Shown: positions 1 to 9,045 of the stretch, in pieces | Numbering within the stretch: the stretch's first letter is position 1 | How the letters are laid out: every line of letters begins with the position of its first letter | Assembly: GCA_002733495.1 (NCBI GenBank) | Contig: NVVV01000015.1 | Location: forward strand, 1 to 32,462 | DNA length: 32,462 bases | Direction of reading: 5' to 3' | Origin: Robiginitomaculum sp. | Lineage (GTDB): Bacteria; Pseudomonadota; Alphaproteobacteria; Caulobacterales; Maricaulaceae | Notes under the pieces: model-generated | The model's database searches: none | The model's input: only the letters and a program-made list of their open reading frames with translations | What the model was told of the DNA's origin: nothing | Made by a program: the position numbers and the translations under genes

Positions 1-261
1 CAATAAAGGCATATCGAAAAACAATCAAGCATTATTTATCGTAAAACAGTGAAAAATCGGTAATAAACGATAAAATTGGTAATGTTAGTATGCTTAACAT
101 AATGAAAACATTATCTTTTCAATATTACCAAAATAACTGAGAAAAGTGCAGAAAAACTTCTCCCAAAACCCCTAAAGCGACGCAAACATGGTTTTTGATG
201 TGCCACCGTCTTGCCTTTACGTCCGCGTAATGGGCTAGATTGGGTCAAAAGGGAGATGCCA
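1..261. other. AT-rich leader region with nested inverted repeats
   Basis: No gene is supported here. The first 150 bases are strongly AT-rich. GGTAAT occurs at 59-64 and 78-83. The second copy extends to TTGGTAAT (76-83), which has a perfect inverted partner ATTACCAA at 124-131. Between them lies a smaller perfect inverted repeat, ATAATG-aaaa-CATTAT. This looks like a control region for the downstream amidohydrolase gene, but no clear sigma-70 promoter can be picked. The end of the gene to the left lies outside the window. Confidence 0.4.
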
Positions 262-2019
262 ATGTTTGATTTAACGATTCGCGGGGGCACCATTGTTGAT
301 GGTAATGGTGGCGCGCCTTTTACGGGTGATCTGGCCATTAAGGATGGTAAGATTGTTGAAATTGGGAAGGTGAACGGCCCAGCCAAACGTGAAATTGATG
401 CGCAAGGTGCCATTGTCACCCCCGGGGTGATTGATGTGCACACCCATTATGATGGACAGGCGATCTGGGATGCAGACCTAGCCCCATCATCCTGGCACGG
501 CGTGACCAGTGTGATGATGGGCAATTGCGGTGTTGGGTTTGCGCCTTTGCGACCCGGTGATCAGGACCGTCTGGTCAGCCTGATGGAAGGGGTTGAAGAA
601 ATCCCCGGCACGGCTTTGCACGAAGGGCTGGATTGGCAGTGGGAAAGCTTTGGTGATTTTATGGATCGGCTGGAGGCTATTCCGCACGCCATTAATGTGG
701 CGACGCAAATTCCCCATGATCCGGTGCGTCTCTATGTAATGGGCGATCGCGCCGCAGCGCGTGAAACGGCCACAGAGGAAGACGTGAAGGCCATGGCCGC
801 TTTGGTTCATGAAGGCTTAAAAGCCGGGGCGTTTGGCTTTTCAACCGGGCGCACCGATACACACCGCACCTCGGATGGCCATGACACACCAGCCTCGGTC
901 GCTGAGCGGCGTGAGCTGGAAGGGCTGGCTTCGGCATTTCAGGGCGTGCCCTATCGCATTTTATCGGCAGTTTCTGATTTTGATATGCATGATGGGGAAG
1001 AGCGCTTTGATCCGGAATTTGATATTCTGGAAGGCATGGCCCGTATTGCCGGGCGGCCTATGACACTTTCGACCATGCAGCGCTTTTTGTACCCACAACA
1101 ATGGGAGCGTATTGCCACGCGCGTTGAAAACGCCAATGCAAATGGTCTTGACATGCGGATGCAGGTGGCGCCGCGCGGCGTCGGTGTGTTGCAAGGCCTG
1201 CGCACAACCTTAAATGCGCTGGTCGGCAAGCCCAGCTATCGCAAGATTATGGATTTGCCATTTGAAGAGAAGCTGAAAGCCCTTCGCGATCCGGATATGC
1301 GCGCAAAAATCCTCTCCGAAGAGCGGATACGTGTCTCTGATGTTGATCCGGCCGCGCCCCCGCAGATCGATCAGGTTCTTGATAATCTGGAGTTTCTGTC
1401 GGCGCGCATGTTCCCGCTGAGCGATCCGCCCAATTACGAGCCTGCCCCAGAGGAGTCCATTCATGCCCGGGCCGAGGCGCGCGGCGTCAGCGTGCTGGAA
1501 GAGCTTTATGACCAGATGCTGGAAGACGACGGGGAAGCCATCATCTATTTCCCGATCTTCAATTATAATGATGGCAATCTGGACACTGTGCACCGCATGA
1601 TCACCCATCCGGCCTCGCATTTGGGGCTGGGGGACGGGGGCGCGCATGTGGGTACGATCGTTGATAGCGCCTGGTCCAGCTTCTTCTTGGCACATTGGAC
1701 GCGGGACCGCACCGAGAGCAATGGCACGCAAATTCCCATCGAGCGCGCCATTCAAATGATGAGTGCGGATCAGGCCGATTTTCTGGGGCTGAAAGACCGG
1801 GGGCGTCTGCTGCCAGGACTGGTCGCAGACATCAATGTCATTGATATGAAGCGCCTGAAGGTGCGCCGCCCGCATATGATCTATGATCTGCCCGCCGGTG
1901 GCCGTCGCCTGGTACAGGAGGCCGAGGGCTATATCGCCACTTTGGTGGCCGGTGTGCCTATTTTGGAAAATGACGTGATGACCGGCGCAACGCCCGGGAA
2001 ATTGCTAAGAGCGGCTTAG
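262..2019 (+). CDS. N-acyl-D-amino-acid deacylase family amidohydrolase
   Basis: Probable metal-dependent amidohydrolase of the D-aminoacylase / N-acyl-D-aspartate (glutamate) deacylase group, which hydrolyses N-acyl groups from D-amino acids in the cytoplasm. The start shows the family's small beta-sandwich pattern ([14 protein letters not shown]), followed by the TIM-barrel metal site H60-x-H62 in [16 protein letters not shown] motif near residue 460 and a C-terminal [16 protein letters not shown] segment are also typical. The length, about 585 residues, suits the longer members. ATG at 262 is chosen because AAAGGGAG lies at 248-255. The reading frame is open back to a TTG at 211 and another ATG at 256, but those upstream residues do not look like the family. 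No signal peptide is seen. The true substrate (D-amino acid or another N-acyl compound) cannot be read from the sequence. It is probably transcribed alone. Confidence 0.88.
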   Translation: MFDLTIRGGTIVDGNGGAPFTGDLAIKDGKIVEIGKVNGPAKREIDAQGAIVTPGVIDVHTHYDGQAIWDADLAPSSWHGVTSVMMGNCGVGFAPLRPGDQDRLVSLMEGVEEIPGTALHEGLDWQWESFGDFMDRLEAIPHAINVATQIPHDPVRLYVMGDRAAARETATEEDVKAMAALVHEGLKAGAFGFSTGRTDTHRTSDGHDTPASVAERRELEGLASAFQGVPYRILSAVSDFDMHDGEERFDPEFDILEGMARIAGRPMTLSTMQRFLYPQQWERIATRVENANANGLDMRMQVAPRGVGVLQGLRTTLNALVGKPSYRKIMDLPFEEKLKALRDPDMRAKILSEERIRVSDVDPAAPPQIDQVLDNLEFLSARMFPLSDPPNYEPAPEESIHARAEARGVSVLEELYDQMLEDDGEAIIYFPIFNYNDGNLDTVHRMITHPASHLGLGDGGAHVGTIVDSAWSSFFLAHWTRDRTESNGTQIPIERAIQMMSADQADFLGLKDRGRLLPGLVADINVIDMKRLKVRRPHMIYDLPAGGRRLVQEAEGYIATLVAGVPILENDVMTGATPGKLLRAA

Positions 2020-2028
2020 ATGCATGGA

Positions 2029-2051
2029 GGGGAGGGGCTGGCCCTCTCCCC
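2029..2051. other. GC-rich hairpin between convergent genes
   Basis: GGGGAGGGGC and GCCCTCTCCCC form a near-perfect stem with a 2-base loop and one bulge. The hairpin sits between the stop codons of the amidohydrolase gene and the DUF1761-like gene, where a transcription end is expected. There is no T tract directly after it on either strand, so it is a weak intrinsic terminator candidate at best. Confidence 0.35.
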
Positions 2052-2063
2052 ACACGCAAAAAA

Positions 2064-2474
2064 CTAATCGCTAAAGAATGACCAGATGGCCGCAATCAGG
2101 CCATAGCCGACGAGATTATAGGCCCCGTCAATATAAAAGAGCTGGATCGGCGTGCCACCATAAATCGGCCCATAGGCAACGGTGGTCAGAGCAAAGCAAA
2201 CACCCGCAAACAGGCCGTATTTCACGGCAGTAACCAGGGTTGTGACGTTCAACCATTTAAGCAACAGACCAATGCCGATCGAGGCAACCATGGTGTTTAC
2301 GAACCCGAGCGCCATAAGGCTCATATTGGGTGGATCGCCAGCATTTGGGTCTATGCCCATCAGGGCCATCCACTGATCCATGAACAAGATGCCATACCAG
2401 AGCCAGCCAAGTATGAAAAATGCCACACTGGTCGCAATCAGGCCAATCAGGTTTAATCCAAAAATTTTGGGCAT
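2064..2474 (-). CDS. DUF1761-like small membrane protein
   Basis: A 136-residue integral membrane protein of unknown function that resembles the DUF1761 family. It has about four hydrophobic segments (roughly residues 5-27, 52-75, 84-103 and 115-133). The glycine/tryptophan-rich first helix (FFILGWLWYGILF) and the small-residue-rich later helices are typical of that family. The start is supported by GGGGAGGAAACC directly upstream of ATG, a strong ribosome binding site. The gene is convergent with the amidohydrolase and divergent from metG, with about 130 bp between the two starts. Nothing in the sequence indicates a substrate or partner. Confidence 0.75.
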   Translation of the reverse strand: MPKIFGLNLIGLIATSVAFFILGWLWYGILFMDQWMALMGIDPNAGDPPNMSLMALGFVNTMVASIGIGLLLKWLNVTTLVTAVKYGLFAGVCFALTTVAYGPIYGGTPIQLFYIDGAYNLVGYGLIAAIWSFFSD

Positions 2475-2604
2475 TGGTTTCCTCCCCCATTATGTGATGG
2501 TTGCCCTTGTCAGGGTGCCATCGTCCCATTAGTCAGGTCAGCCAGAGAGCTGCCTGCGGCTTATTTTACTCTATTTTGCGAACAATTCCTAATTAGGGAC
2601 ACTT

Positions 2605-4317
2605 ATGAACCGGATACTCATCACTTCGGCCTTGCCGTATATCAACGGAATCAAGCATTTGGGGAATTTGGCAGGATCCATGCTGCCGGCTGATCTCTAT
2701 GCGCGGTTTGAGCGTCTGCGAGGCCGTGATGTTTTGTACATCTGTGCTACAGACGAGCACGGCACACCGGCAGAGCTGGCGGCGGCCAGCGCCGGGCAGA
2801 GCGTGCGCGCATATTGCGATGCGCAATATGAAGTGCAGCGCAAAGCGTGTGAGGGTTTTGATCTGTCATTTGATTATTTTGGTCGCTCGTCCAATGCACC
2901 CAATGCGCGCCTGACACAGCATTTTGCTGATGTATTGGAAGATAATGGCCTTCTTGAAGAGCGGGTATCCGAACAGGTTTATTCCATTGATGATGAGCGC
3001 TTCCTGCCGGACCGCTATGTCGAAGGCACATGCCCACATTGCGACTATGAGAAGGCTAGGGGCGATCAGTGCGATGAGTGCGGGCGGGTGCTGGACCCGG
3101 TGGACCTGATCGAGCCGTATTCGACCATCTCTGGTTCTAAAAACCTTGAAGTGCGTGAAACGCGCCATTTATTCCTGCGCCAGTCCAAAATGCAGGGCAA
3201 GGTTCGCGACTGGGTGGAAAAAGCAACAGACTGGCCCCCACTGGCGCGCTCCATCGCCTTGAAATGGCTGGACGAGGGCCTGCAGGACCGCGCTATAACG
3301 CGGGATCTTAGCTGGGGCATTCCGGTTTTGCGCCATGGCAAGCCGCGCCCGGGGTTCGAGAACAAAGTGTTCTATGTCTGGTTTGATGCGCCGATTGAAT
3401 ATATCGGTGCCACGCAGGAACGCGCCGAGGCGGGCCTTGGCGACTGGGCACCATGGTGGCGCACCGACAAGGGCGCGGATGATGTGACCTATGTGCAATT
3501 CATGGGCAAGGATAATGTAGCCTTTCACACGGTCAGCTTCCCCATCACCATGTTGGGGTCCGAGGAGCCGTGGAAAACCGTAGACAAGCTGAAGGCGTTT
3601 AACTGGGTCACCTGGTATGGCGGCAAGTTTTCTACGTCGCAAAAACGCGGCATCTTTATGGATCAGGCCCTGGCGCTGGCCCCATCAGACCTCTGGCGCT
3701 GGCAGTTAATGGCCAATGCGCCTGAAAGTTCAGACGCCGCCTTCACGCTGGAGTTGTTCCAGTCCAACGTGAACAAGGACCTGGCCGATGTGCTGGGAAA
3801 TTTCGTCAACCGGATCACCCGCTTTACCACCTCTAAAATGGATGGGGCCGTGCCCGAAGGCGGCTCGCCCGGCCCGTTGGAAGAGGCACTGTCGGCGCAA
3901 TTGAAAACCCGCCTTGCGGCCCTGACTGGCTATTATGAGGCTATGGAATTTCGCAAGGCCATGGCTGAAACCCGGGCGATCTGGGCCTTGGGGAATGAGT
4001 ATCTGGCCGAAGCTGCCCCGTGGACAGCCCTGAAAACTGACCGCGATGCCGCTGCATTAAGTGTGCGCACAGGGCTAAATCTGGTGGTGATTTCCGCCAT
4101 TATTGCCCAGCCGGTTATACCGCACGCAGCGGCCAAAGTGCTGGATGCCATGGGCGTGCCCGGGGAAAACCGTAATTGGCCGGGTGCCGATGATGCAGGC
4201 TTGCTTGATGCTTTACCAATCGGGTTGGCTTTCACGCCGCCAGATGTCTTGTTCACCAAGATCACGGACGAAGACGTTGAAGAGTGGGGCGCGCGTTTCG
4301 GAGCGCAAGGGCAATAA
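2605..4317 (+). CDS. metG: methionine--tRNA ligase
   Basis: Class I methionyl-tRNA synthetase; it charges tRNA-Met and initiator tRNA with methionine in the cytoplasm. The signature HIGH motif appears as HLGN (residues 18-21) in a typical N-terminus ([18 protein letters not shown]). The KMSKS loop appears as KFSTSQ near residue 340. The zinc knuckle is CPHC...CDEC near residues 140-157. The rest is the anticodon-binding helical domain, with [14 protein letters not shown] as a recognisable stretch. Its length of 570 residues and the KFSTS form of the loop match the alphaproteobacterial MetG subgroup; there is no C-terminal tRNA-binding EMAP/Trbp111 domain. AGGGAC precedes the ATG. A two-way terminator follows. 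CCTAATTAGG, a 10-bp palindrome, lies just before the ribosome binding site (2588-2597). Confidence 0.97.
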   Translation: MNRILITSALPYINGIKHLGNLAGSMLPADLYARFERLRGRDVLYICATDEHGTPAELAAASAGQSVRAYCDAQYEVQRKACEGFDLSFDYFGRSSNAPNARLTQHFADVLEDNGLLEERVSEQVYSIDDERFLPDRYVEGTCPHCDYEKARGDQCDECGRVLDPVDLIEPYSTISGSKNLEVRETRHLFLRQSKMQGKVRDWVEKATDWPPLARSIALKWLDEGLQDRAITRDLSWGIPVLRHGKPRPGFENKVFYVWFDAPIEYIGATQERAEAGLGDWAPWWRTDKGADDVTYVQFMGKDNVAFHTVSFPITMLGSEEPWKTVDKLKAFNWVTWYGGKFSTSQKRGIFMDQALALAPSDLWRWQLMANAPESSDAAFTLELFQSNVNKDLADVLGNFVNRITRFTTSKMDGAVPEGGSPGPLEEALSAQLKTRLAALTGYYEAMEFRKAMAETRAIWALGNEYLAEAAPWTALKTDRDAAALSVRTGLNLVVISAIIAQPVIPHAAAKVLDAMGVPGENRNWPGADDAGLLDALPIGLAFTPPDVLFTKITDEDVEEWGARFGAQGQ

Positions 4318-4322
4318 AGCAC

Positions 4323-4356
4323 AAAAAAAACCGGCCTGATAAACAGGCCGGTTTTT
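4323..4356. terminator. bidirectional intrinsic terminator
   Basis: An 8-bp perfect stem CCGGCCTG / CAGGCCGG (4331-4338 and 4344-4351) with a 5-base loop is flanked by eight A on the left and five T on the right. It can therefore act as a Rho-independent terminator on both strands. It lies between metG (+) and the convergent NTF2-like gene (-). Confidence 0.9.
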
Positions 4357-4372
4357 CGTTAAGTCCTGATGT

Positions 4373-4930
4373 TTAACTGTCGGTTGAGTCCGCAGAATCC
4401 ATCATATCATCAGCAGGCATTTCATCCATACCTTCGGGCATGTCGCCGACCATATCCTCAGACATGTCTTCGACAGGTGCCGACGGTATCACCGTGTAGG
4501 ACACTGTTTGTTTAGCAACTTTACCGTGCTCGATAATGAAGGTGTCAGAACCATTCAGTACGGTGCCGTCAGCCATGGTCCAGGTCCAATTGGTGTAGAC
4601 CAGAGAATCCGCAGTTTGAGAACCGGAAACAACAAAAGGTGCTTCATCCTGATTGCCATTTTCAAAGGCTTTCAGCATTTGTTCGCGAATGCTTTCGGCA
4701 CCACTGAAAATACCTTCTGGCAGAACCAGAACAGCATCGGGGGCATAAGCACTCATTGCCGCGTCAATATCACGTGCAGCAAAGGCTTCATTATGTTGAG
4801 CTGCAATGCTGCCAGCGTCAGCATAGGCCTCCTGATGTTCCTCGGTGCCTGCGTTTGCAGACAGCTTGGTATTTAGGTATCCAGCGCCCAAAGCCGCCAG
4901 CAATAAAATCATTAATCCTCTAATAAGCAT
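4373..4930 (-). CDS. NTF2-like (SnoaL/DUF4440-type) exported or anchored protein
   Basis: A 185-residue protein with an N-terminal hydrophobic segment (about residues 2-20: signal peptide or anchor), then an NTF2-like domain of about 120 residues. The pattern IAAQHNEAFAARDIDAAMSAY, then DAVLVLPEG and a late beta-sheet ending in QTVSYTVIP, is that of SnoaL/DUF4440 proteins; these fold as a cone with a small-molecule pocket. No catalytic assignment can be made. The last 30-odd residues form a low-complexity Met/Asp/Glu-rich tail (repeats of the EDM/GDM/EGM/DDM kind). ATG at 4930 is preferred over a start at 4963 because AAGGGGGAAG lies just upstream and the signal segment then begins at residue 1. 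The domain family is a pattern call. Confidence 0.7.
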   Translation of the reverse strand: MLIRGLMILLLAALGAGYLNTKLSANAGTEEHQEAYADAGSIAAQHNEAFAARDIDAAMSAYAPDAVLVLPEGIFSGAESIREQMLKAFENGNQDEAPFVVSGSQTADSLVYTNWTWTMADGTVLNGSDTFIIEHGKVAKQTVSYTVIPSAPVEDMSEDMVGDMPEGMDEMPADDMMDSADSTDS

Positions 4931-5025
4931 AATGCTTCCCCCTTTAGAACACGTTTGTAACACAATTCGATCGTAGGTAGCGAGGGAATTAGCGTAGGAG
5001 GCGAAATTTTTTTCACAGGCACGCG

Positions 5026-5037
5026 TAACGCGCGTTA
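5026..5037. promoter_or_regulatory. 12-bp perfect palindrome, possible operator
   Basis: TAACGCGCGTTA is a perfect palindrome in the 220-bp gap between the divergent NTF2-like gene and the membrane cassette. The rest of the gap shows no clear -35/-10 pair. An operator role is inferred only from symmetry and position. Confidence 0.25.
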
Positions 5038-5150
5038 AAGGCTTACCCTTCCTGTCAATGTGTTGCTAGACAGACACCATTGATGCGCTGTTTTAAGCTA
5101 AGCTGTAAAAAAAATAACGGTTCTTGTGTTGGGGCATGGAGGTGAGTGAT

Positions 5151-6611
5151 ATGACGTCTAAGGCACTTGGAAAATGGACGGGACCGTCCGCATTCTCAAA
5201 AACTGGCATGCGTCGACGGGATTCGAATTTGCCATTTATGCCCATCCCCTCAGTCAAAAAAGTAAAAAGCGAACTGAAACTGGGTAAGTTGGCCAAGTCT
5301 GCTGTGCGCTCTGGCGAGGCCACAACACGGGCTCAGGTTGGTGAGGTTATTGAAGGCAAGGTTTCAAATCATTTGAACGCAGTGCATGAAAAAGGTGTCG
5401 GGAAATTTGGAGGCCGGATCAAGCATTTAAAAGGCATGGTGGCCCGCTATGCCGGGGCCTTTGATACCGAGCCTCTGGAAACCTCACTGGAGGGCACCAT
5501 ACAGGAAATAGAGCAAGAGACACAGCGTCACGGCGCGACACTGGAACGTCTGCGCAATGACTTTGATGAGGCGGATCGTCATTATCAGGAATTTCGCGAA
5601 AAAAATGGCCTCTCGCGTCCGCCGGATTTATCCGCTGGGCTGGCCGGTGCCTTGCCGATCTTTATCATCATGATGGTGGTCGAGGCCGGGGCCAATATGT
5701 TTTTCTTCAGCCCGGGTAGTGATTTTGGTCTTCTGGGTGGTTTTTTCTACTCTTTGGTGATCAGCGTACTGAACATTGGTGGGGCTGCGCTTTTTGGCTA
5801 TGCCTTTTTTCGCTGGTTAAACAGCCGCTCATGGATCCGCAAATTCTTTGGTGCCATAATGGCGCTGGTCTTTGTGGGCTTTTTGCTGACGTTAAATGTG
5901 GTCGTCGGGTTTTATCGTTCGGCCTTTGTGGCGCTTGGCGGCGAAGGCAATACCAATTTGCTGCAAACGGCGCTGGATCATATCACCAGTCTTAATCTCA
6001 GCACGCTAGATGAATTCTCATTTGCCATGATGCTGATCGGGATAACGCTGGGCGCATTAGCCTGCGCCAAGGGCGCGCGCGTTGGGGATGCCTATCCGGG
6101 TTATCACCGCATTTATAAATTTCGTGAGAATTACCGCCGCCGTTTTGAGGATGAGGCCGATGTTCTAGCCGAGCATTTGGGTAGCTTACGCGATAAAGCG
6201 CTTGGCGATATTGAGGCTTTTCAGGAACAAGCGCGTAATTCCATTGCGCCATACCGGGAAATCGGCAAGGAAATCAGTGATCTGATGGCTCGCTTTGATG
6301 CGTTTGAAGCGCATCTGGAAAACGTAGGCAATGAGGTGCTTGGGTCTTTCCATGAGGGTAAGGGCCTGCCGGCCACGACGGGAAAATCTAGTCATTTCAA
6401 ACATAAATGGGTATTGCCGGGTAAATTGTTTGCCTTTGGCGAGCCAAATTCCCGCTTTATCAAGCTGGCCGGTGATTCCGTGCTGGGCGAGATTATGAAT
6501 GAAGGGCGTATCCAGGCCTCTATGGACAAAGCGCGGGCGCTGCGTAACCGTGTGCTGGACGCGATCAACCGGATGGAGCATCTGTTCGTGGCGCAAGAGC
6601 GAACGCTTTAG
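5151..6611 (+). CDS. four-helix membrane protein with flanking coiled coils, function unknown
   Basis: I do not recognise this 486-residue protein. It has a basic N-terminus, then a charged helical segment (about 70-155) with coiled-coil character (EGTIQEIEQETQRHGATLER). Four transmembrane helices follow at about 164-182, 194-220, 232-255 and 288-306. A second long charged helical region runs from about 320 to 395 (RFEDEADVLAEHLGSLRDKA), then a C-terminal helical part. Both ends probably lie on the cytoplasmic side, given an even helix number and basic termini. ATG at 5151 is chosen because GGAGGTG (5138-5144) sits 6 bases upstream; in-frame TTG 5124 and ATG 5136 have no such site. The stop codon directly abuts the ATG of the next gene, so the two are almost certainly co-translated. 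The architecture suggests a scaffold or mechanosensing/envelope role, but that is a guess. Confidence 0.75.
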   Translation: MTSKALGKWTGPSAFSKTGMRRRDSNLPFMPIPSVKKVKSELKLGKLAKSAVRSGEATTRAQVGEVIEGKVSNHLNAVHEKGVGKFGGRIKHLKGMVARYAGAFDTEPLETSLEGTIQEIEQETQRHGATLERLRNDFDEADRHYQEFREKNGLSRPPDLSAGLAGALPIFIIMMVVEAGANMFFFSPGSDFGLLGGFFYSLVISVLNIGGAALFGYAFFRWLNSRSWIRKFFGAIMALVFVGFLLTLNVVVGFYRSAFVALGGEGNTNLLQTALDHITSLNLSTLDEFSFAMMLIGITLGALACAKGARVGDAYPGYHRIYKFRENYRRRFEDEADVLAEHLGSLRDKALGDIEAFQEQARNSIAPYREIGKEISDLMARFDAFEAHLENVGNEVLGSFHEGKGLPATTGKSSHFKHKWVLPGKLFAFGEPNSRFIKLAGDSVLGEIMNEGRIQASMDKARALRNRVLDAINRMEHLFVAQERTL

Positions 6612-7439
6612 ATGGCTATAAGACGTAGGCGATCCCGATCCTCCATTGGCGGAGGGCAGGTTCTGGCCTGGCTGGGGGCTGTGCTGGCGCTGGGTGTGCT
6701 GGTGGTGGCGGGTCTGGGACTGGCCAAGCTAAGGACCGAACGCGCTGGTATGAACGCCAACACACTGTGTGGCAGTCAAGAGCCAGGCGAAATTATCACC
6801 CTGTTATTTGATTCCAGCGATCAACTGAATGATCTGCAACAGATCAAAGTTCGTCAGATACTGGACAGCATTCTTTATAATATTCCCAAAGGGGCGCGGG
6901 TGGACGTCTATATGGCCACGGCTGAGGCCGGGCAATTGGCGCGTCCATTGTTTAGCCGCTGCAATCCGGCAAATGCTGATGGCAGCGCTGGATTCAGTGA
7001 AAATCCGCAACGGCTTGAGGAAATGCGCCAGCAGAAATTTGTAGCGCCTTTGGGGGAGGCCTTGCAAAAGGCGTTAAAGGCCAACCCGCGAAGGACATCG
7101 CCCATATTAGAGACCATTGCGGCCACCAGCGTGCAGTCTTTCTCACGTGCAGATCGACGTGGTGCAGGCGGTGTCCGACGTTATTCCATGATTATTGTTT
7201 CGGACTTTCTTCAAAACAGCGCGATCCTGACCCATTATAAAAGCTACCCAAATGTTGAGGAATTTTCAAAAACCCCCGGATGGATCAGCACCTTACCCAG
7301 GTTAAATGGCGTTGCCTTGAAGTTGATTTATATAAACAGGCCAAATTCACGGCGTTTTCAGAATGAAGCCCATAGAAACTGGTGGTGTGAATATTTCAAC
7401 CGCCACGGTGCAATCTCATGCACTATTGACCAATTGTAA
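6612..7439 (+). CDS. membrane-anchored vWA-like protein, function unknown
   Basis: A 275-residue protein with an arginine-rich N-terminus (RRRRSRS), one transmembrane helix at about 16-38, and a probably periplasmic domain. The domain has the alternation of a von Willebrand A / Rossmann-like fold. A first strand ends in LLFDSSD (67-70), where D-x-S resembles the start of a MIDAS metal site but the second serine is replaced. A later strand reads MIIVSDFLQNS (193-203), as in vWA proteins. Cysteines are at 53 and 117, with a third near the C-terminus. The gene starts at the base after the stop of the four-helix membrane gene, so it is translationally coupled to it. The vWA assignment is by motif and strand pattern, and the metal site looks degenerate. 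Confidence 0.65.
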   Translation: MAIRRRRSRSSIGGGQVLAWLGAVLALGVLVVAGLGLAKLRTERAGMNANTLCGSQEPGEIITLLFDSSDQLNDLQQIKVRQILDSILYNIPKGARVDVYMATAEAGQLARPLFSRCNPANADGSAGFSENPQRLEEMRQQKFVAPLGEALQKALKANPRRTSPILETIAATSVQSFSRADRRGAGGVRRYSMIIVSDFLQNSAILTHYKSYPNVEEFSKTPGWISTLPRLNGVALKLIYINRPNSRRFQNEAHRNWWCEYFNRHGAISCTIDQL

Positions 7440-7596
7440 CCAGAGATGGAAAAAGTGCGTGCGCGCACACGCCGCAGGGTAGTAATTTTTATCTTTATTC
7501 TCATTTTTGGGGCAGAGCATGGCCAAGTGCAATTTATTAGGTTAATAATTCTTTCTGGGCGGGTTTTGTATGGCCTGGAGTTTATTAAATGGCCTG

Positions 7597-7605
7597 TGTT
7601 ATAAA
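7597..7605 (+). promoter_or_regulatory. possible extended -10 promoter element
   Basis: TG-T-TATAAA has the form of an extended -10 element and would place the transcript start near 7612, about 23 bases before the small membrane gene. No matching -35 box is seen. A weak hairpin (AAAAACC at 7603-7609 with GGTTTTT at 7616-7622) overlaps the same spot and could instead end the upstream transcript. Confidence 0.3.
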
Positions 7606-7634
7606 AACCGACACGGGTTTTTGAGGGGGTTACC

Positions 7635-7859
7635 ATGCGTGGGATTGGCATTGTCCTGATACTTATCGGACTTGGCGCTATCGGGATCAAAGCAGCAGCG
7701 AGTTATGCTGGCGTAGATCTATCACCATATTTCGGGATGGTCTTTGACCAGGCCCGTGGGCTAGTCACCAGATATGGTGACTATGCTGACTATGGTATTC
7801 GTGGCGGTGTTGTGTTGTTGGGGATTATATTCCTGATGCTCAATTCTGGCGACGACTAA
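7635..7859 (+). CDS. small two-helix membrane protein
   Basis: A 74-residue protein with two hydrophobic helices (about residues 3-22 and 55-70) joined by a short loop containing several tyrosines (TRYGDYADYGIRGG). The start is well supported by GAGGGGGT five bases before the ATG. It lies 195 bp after the vWA-like gene on the same strand, and so may belong to that cassette or have its own promoter. I do not recognise the family. Its size and shape would suit an accessory subunit of a membrane complex, but nothing here proves that. Confidence 0.6.
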   Translation: MRGIGIVLILIGLGAIGIKAAASYAGVDLSPYFGMVFDQARGLVTRYGDYADYGIRGGVVLLGIIFLMLNSGDD

Positions 7860-7875
7860 TAACTGAGTGGATTTT

Positions 7876-9045
7876 TTATCTACCGTGATGCGTTAGCGCA
7901 TCGCGGTAGTTATCCACCAGACCACCCAGAATTGCATCCCATTCAAATTTGTGCGCGGCCTGTACGGCTGCGTTGCCAAATTCTGTGCGCATTTCTTTCG
8001 ACTTTATCAAAGCCTCTAAATGGATGCTAAAGGCGTTATGGTCGCCAAACTCTGCCATAAACCCAGTTTTGCCTTGCTGCACCAAAGACAGGCTGCCTGT
8101 GGCTTCGGCGCAAACGCTTGGTACGCCGGAGGCCATGGCCTCCAAGGTTACATTGCCGAAGGTTTCCGAAATGCTGGGGTTTAAGAAAATATCTGCCGAG
8201 GCATAGGCTCTGGCCAGTGGCCCATCAGGTAAATGGCCGGTAAAGTGCGCTTTGGGCAGTTGCTTTTGCATGCGCGTCCGCGCTGGTCCTTCGCCGACAA
8301 TCAAAACTTTGTGCGCTATGCCTTTTTGCTCCAGTAGCTCAATAACCTCTACAAGGAAATCCAGTCCCTTTTCCAGCACAATACGGCCAGTAAAGGCAAT
8401 AACCACATCCTCGTCGGCGAAGCCGATACTGCGCCGCCATTCAAGATCGCGTCGAGCCGGATTAAAGCGATCGCAATCCACGCCCCGGCTCCATATGCGC
8501 AAATCTGTATCCAGATTTTCTTTGCGCAATTCGTCGGCCATGGATTCTGAAGGCGGATAGACCTGGTCACATTGATTGTAAAAACTGTGCAGGTAAGCGG
8601 TCAGGGGCTTCTCCAGAAGGCCAATGCCATAAAATCGCGTATAGGTATCAAAGCGCGTATGAAAGGAAGACACCACCGGCAAATGCCAGCGTCTGGCTAG
8701 CCGGATAGCCGCAGAGCCAAGCAGGTCCGGGGCGGCCAGATGAAATATGGTTGGTTGAAAGGCTTTTAACTCAGCCTTGATGCGTGGTGAAATCCCAAGC
8801 GCCAGGCGGTATTCAGAACGCATGGGAAAGGGGATGGAGGGCGCAGAAACCAGCGTACCCTTGTGCTCTAGCGCGGCCTGGGGGGCCGTGGGGGCAAATA
8901 CCATGGCGGCGATATTCTGGCGTTCCAGATAGTCCACCAGACGGTTTAACGCTCGTGCCGGCCCATCCATGATGTAGTTATAATTCCCGGCAAACAGGGC
9001 GACACGCAACGGAATTATTTTGATATTTTTTTTATTCATTCTCAC
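7876..9045 (-). CDS. GT4-family glycosyltransferase
   Basis: A 389-residue GT-B glycosyltransferase, probably transferring a hexose from a nucleotide-sugar to a lipid or glycan acceptor at the cytoplasmic membrane face. The N-terminal domain begins with VALFAGNY and has the acceptor-side motif SSFHTRFDTY. The C-terminal donor domain has FTGRIVLEKGLDFL, VLIVGEGPAR and the E-x7-E motif in SISETFGNVTLEAMASG. The sequence resembles the mannosyltransferase / SQD2-like subgroup of GT4, which suggests GDP-mannose or UDP-sugar use, but the donor is not provable from sequence. Two starts are possible: GTG at 9045, with a GGA five bases upstream, or ATG at 9039. The gene is convergent with the small membrane gene, and its last codons form one arm of a strong hairpin. 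Confidence 0.88.
   Translation of the reverse strand: MRMNKKNIKIIPLRVALFAGNYNYIMDGPARALNRLVDYLERQNIAAMVFAPTAPQAALEHKGTLVSAPSIPFPMRSEYRLALGISPRIKAELKAFQPTIFHLAAPDLLGSAAIRLARRWHLPVVSSFHTRFDTYTRFYGIGLLEKPLTAYLHSFYNQCDQVYPPSESMADELRKENLDTDLRIWSRGVDCDRFNPARRDLEWRRSIGFADEDVVIAFTGRIVLEKGLDFLVEVIELLEQKGIAHKVLIVGEGPARTRMQKQLPKAHFTGHLPDGPLARAYASADIFLNPSISETFGNVTLEAMASGVPSVCAEATGSLSLVQQGKTGFMAEFGDHNAFSIHLEALIKSKEMRTEFGNAAVQAAHKFEWDAILGGLVDNYRDALTHHGR
7880..7909. other. 13-bp hairpin at a convergent gene end
   Basis: CTACCGTGATGCG (7880-7892) and CGCATCGCGGTAG (7897-7909) pair over 13 positions with one T-G wobble and a TTAG loop. The hairpin lies inside the last codons of the glycosyltransferase and just past the stop of the opposite small membrane gene. 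The T tract (7872-7877) is on the wrong side for a classic terminator of the plus-strand gene. It may mark or stabilise the 3' ends of both transcripts. Confidence 0.45.

Noticed and set aside
1210..1875. 221-codon open frame on the minus strand inside the amidohydrolase gene
   Set aside because: It is the antisense shadow of a clear enzyme gene, has no ribosome binding site and its product looks like no protein family.
3169..3642. 157-codon open frame on the minus strand inside metG
   Set aside because: Antisense shadow of metG with its well-conserved motifs; no supporting signal of its own.
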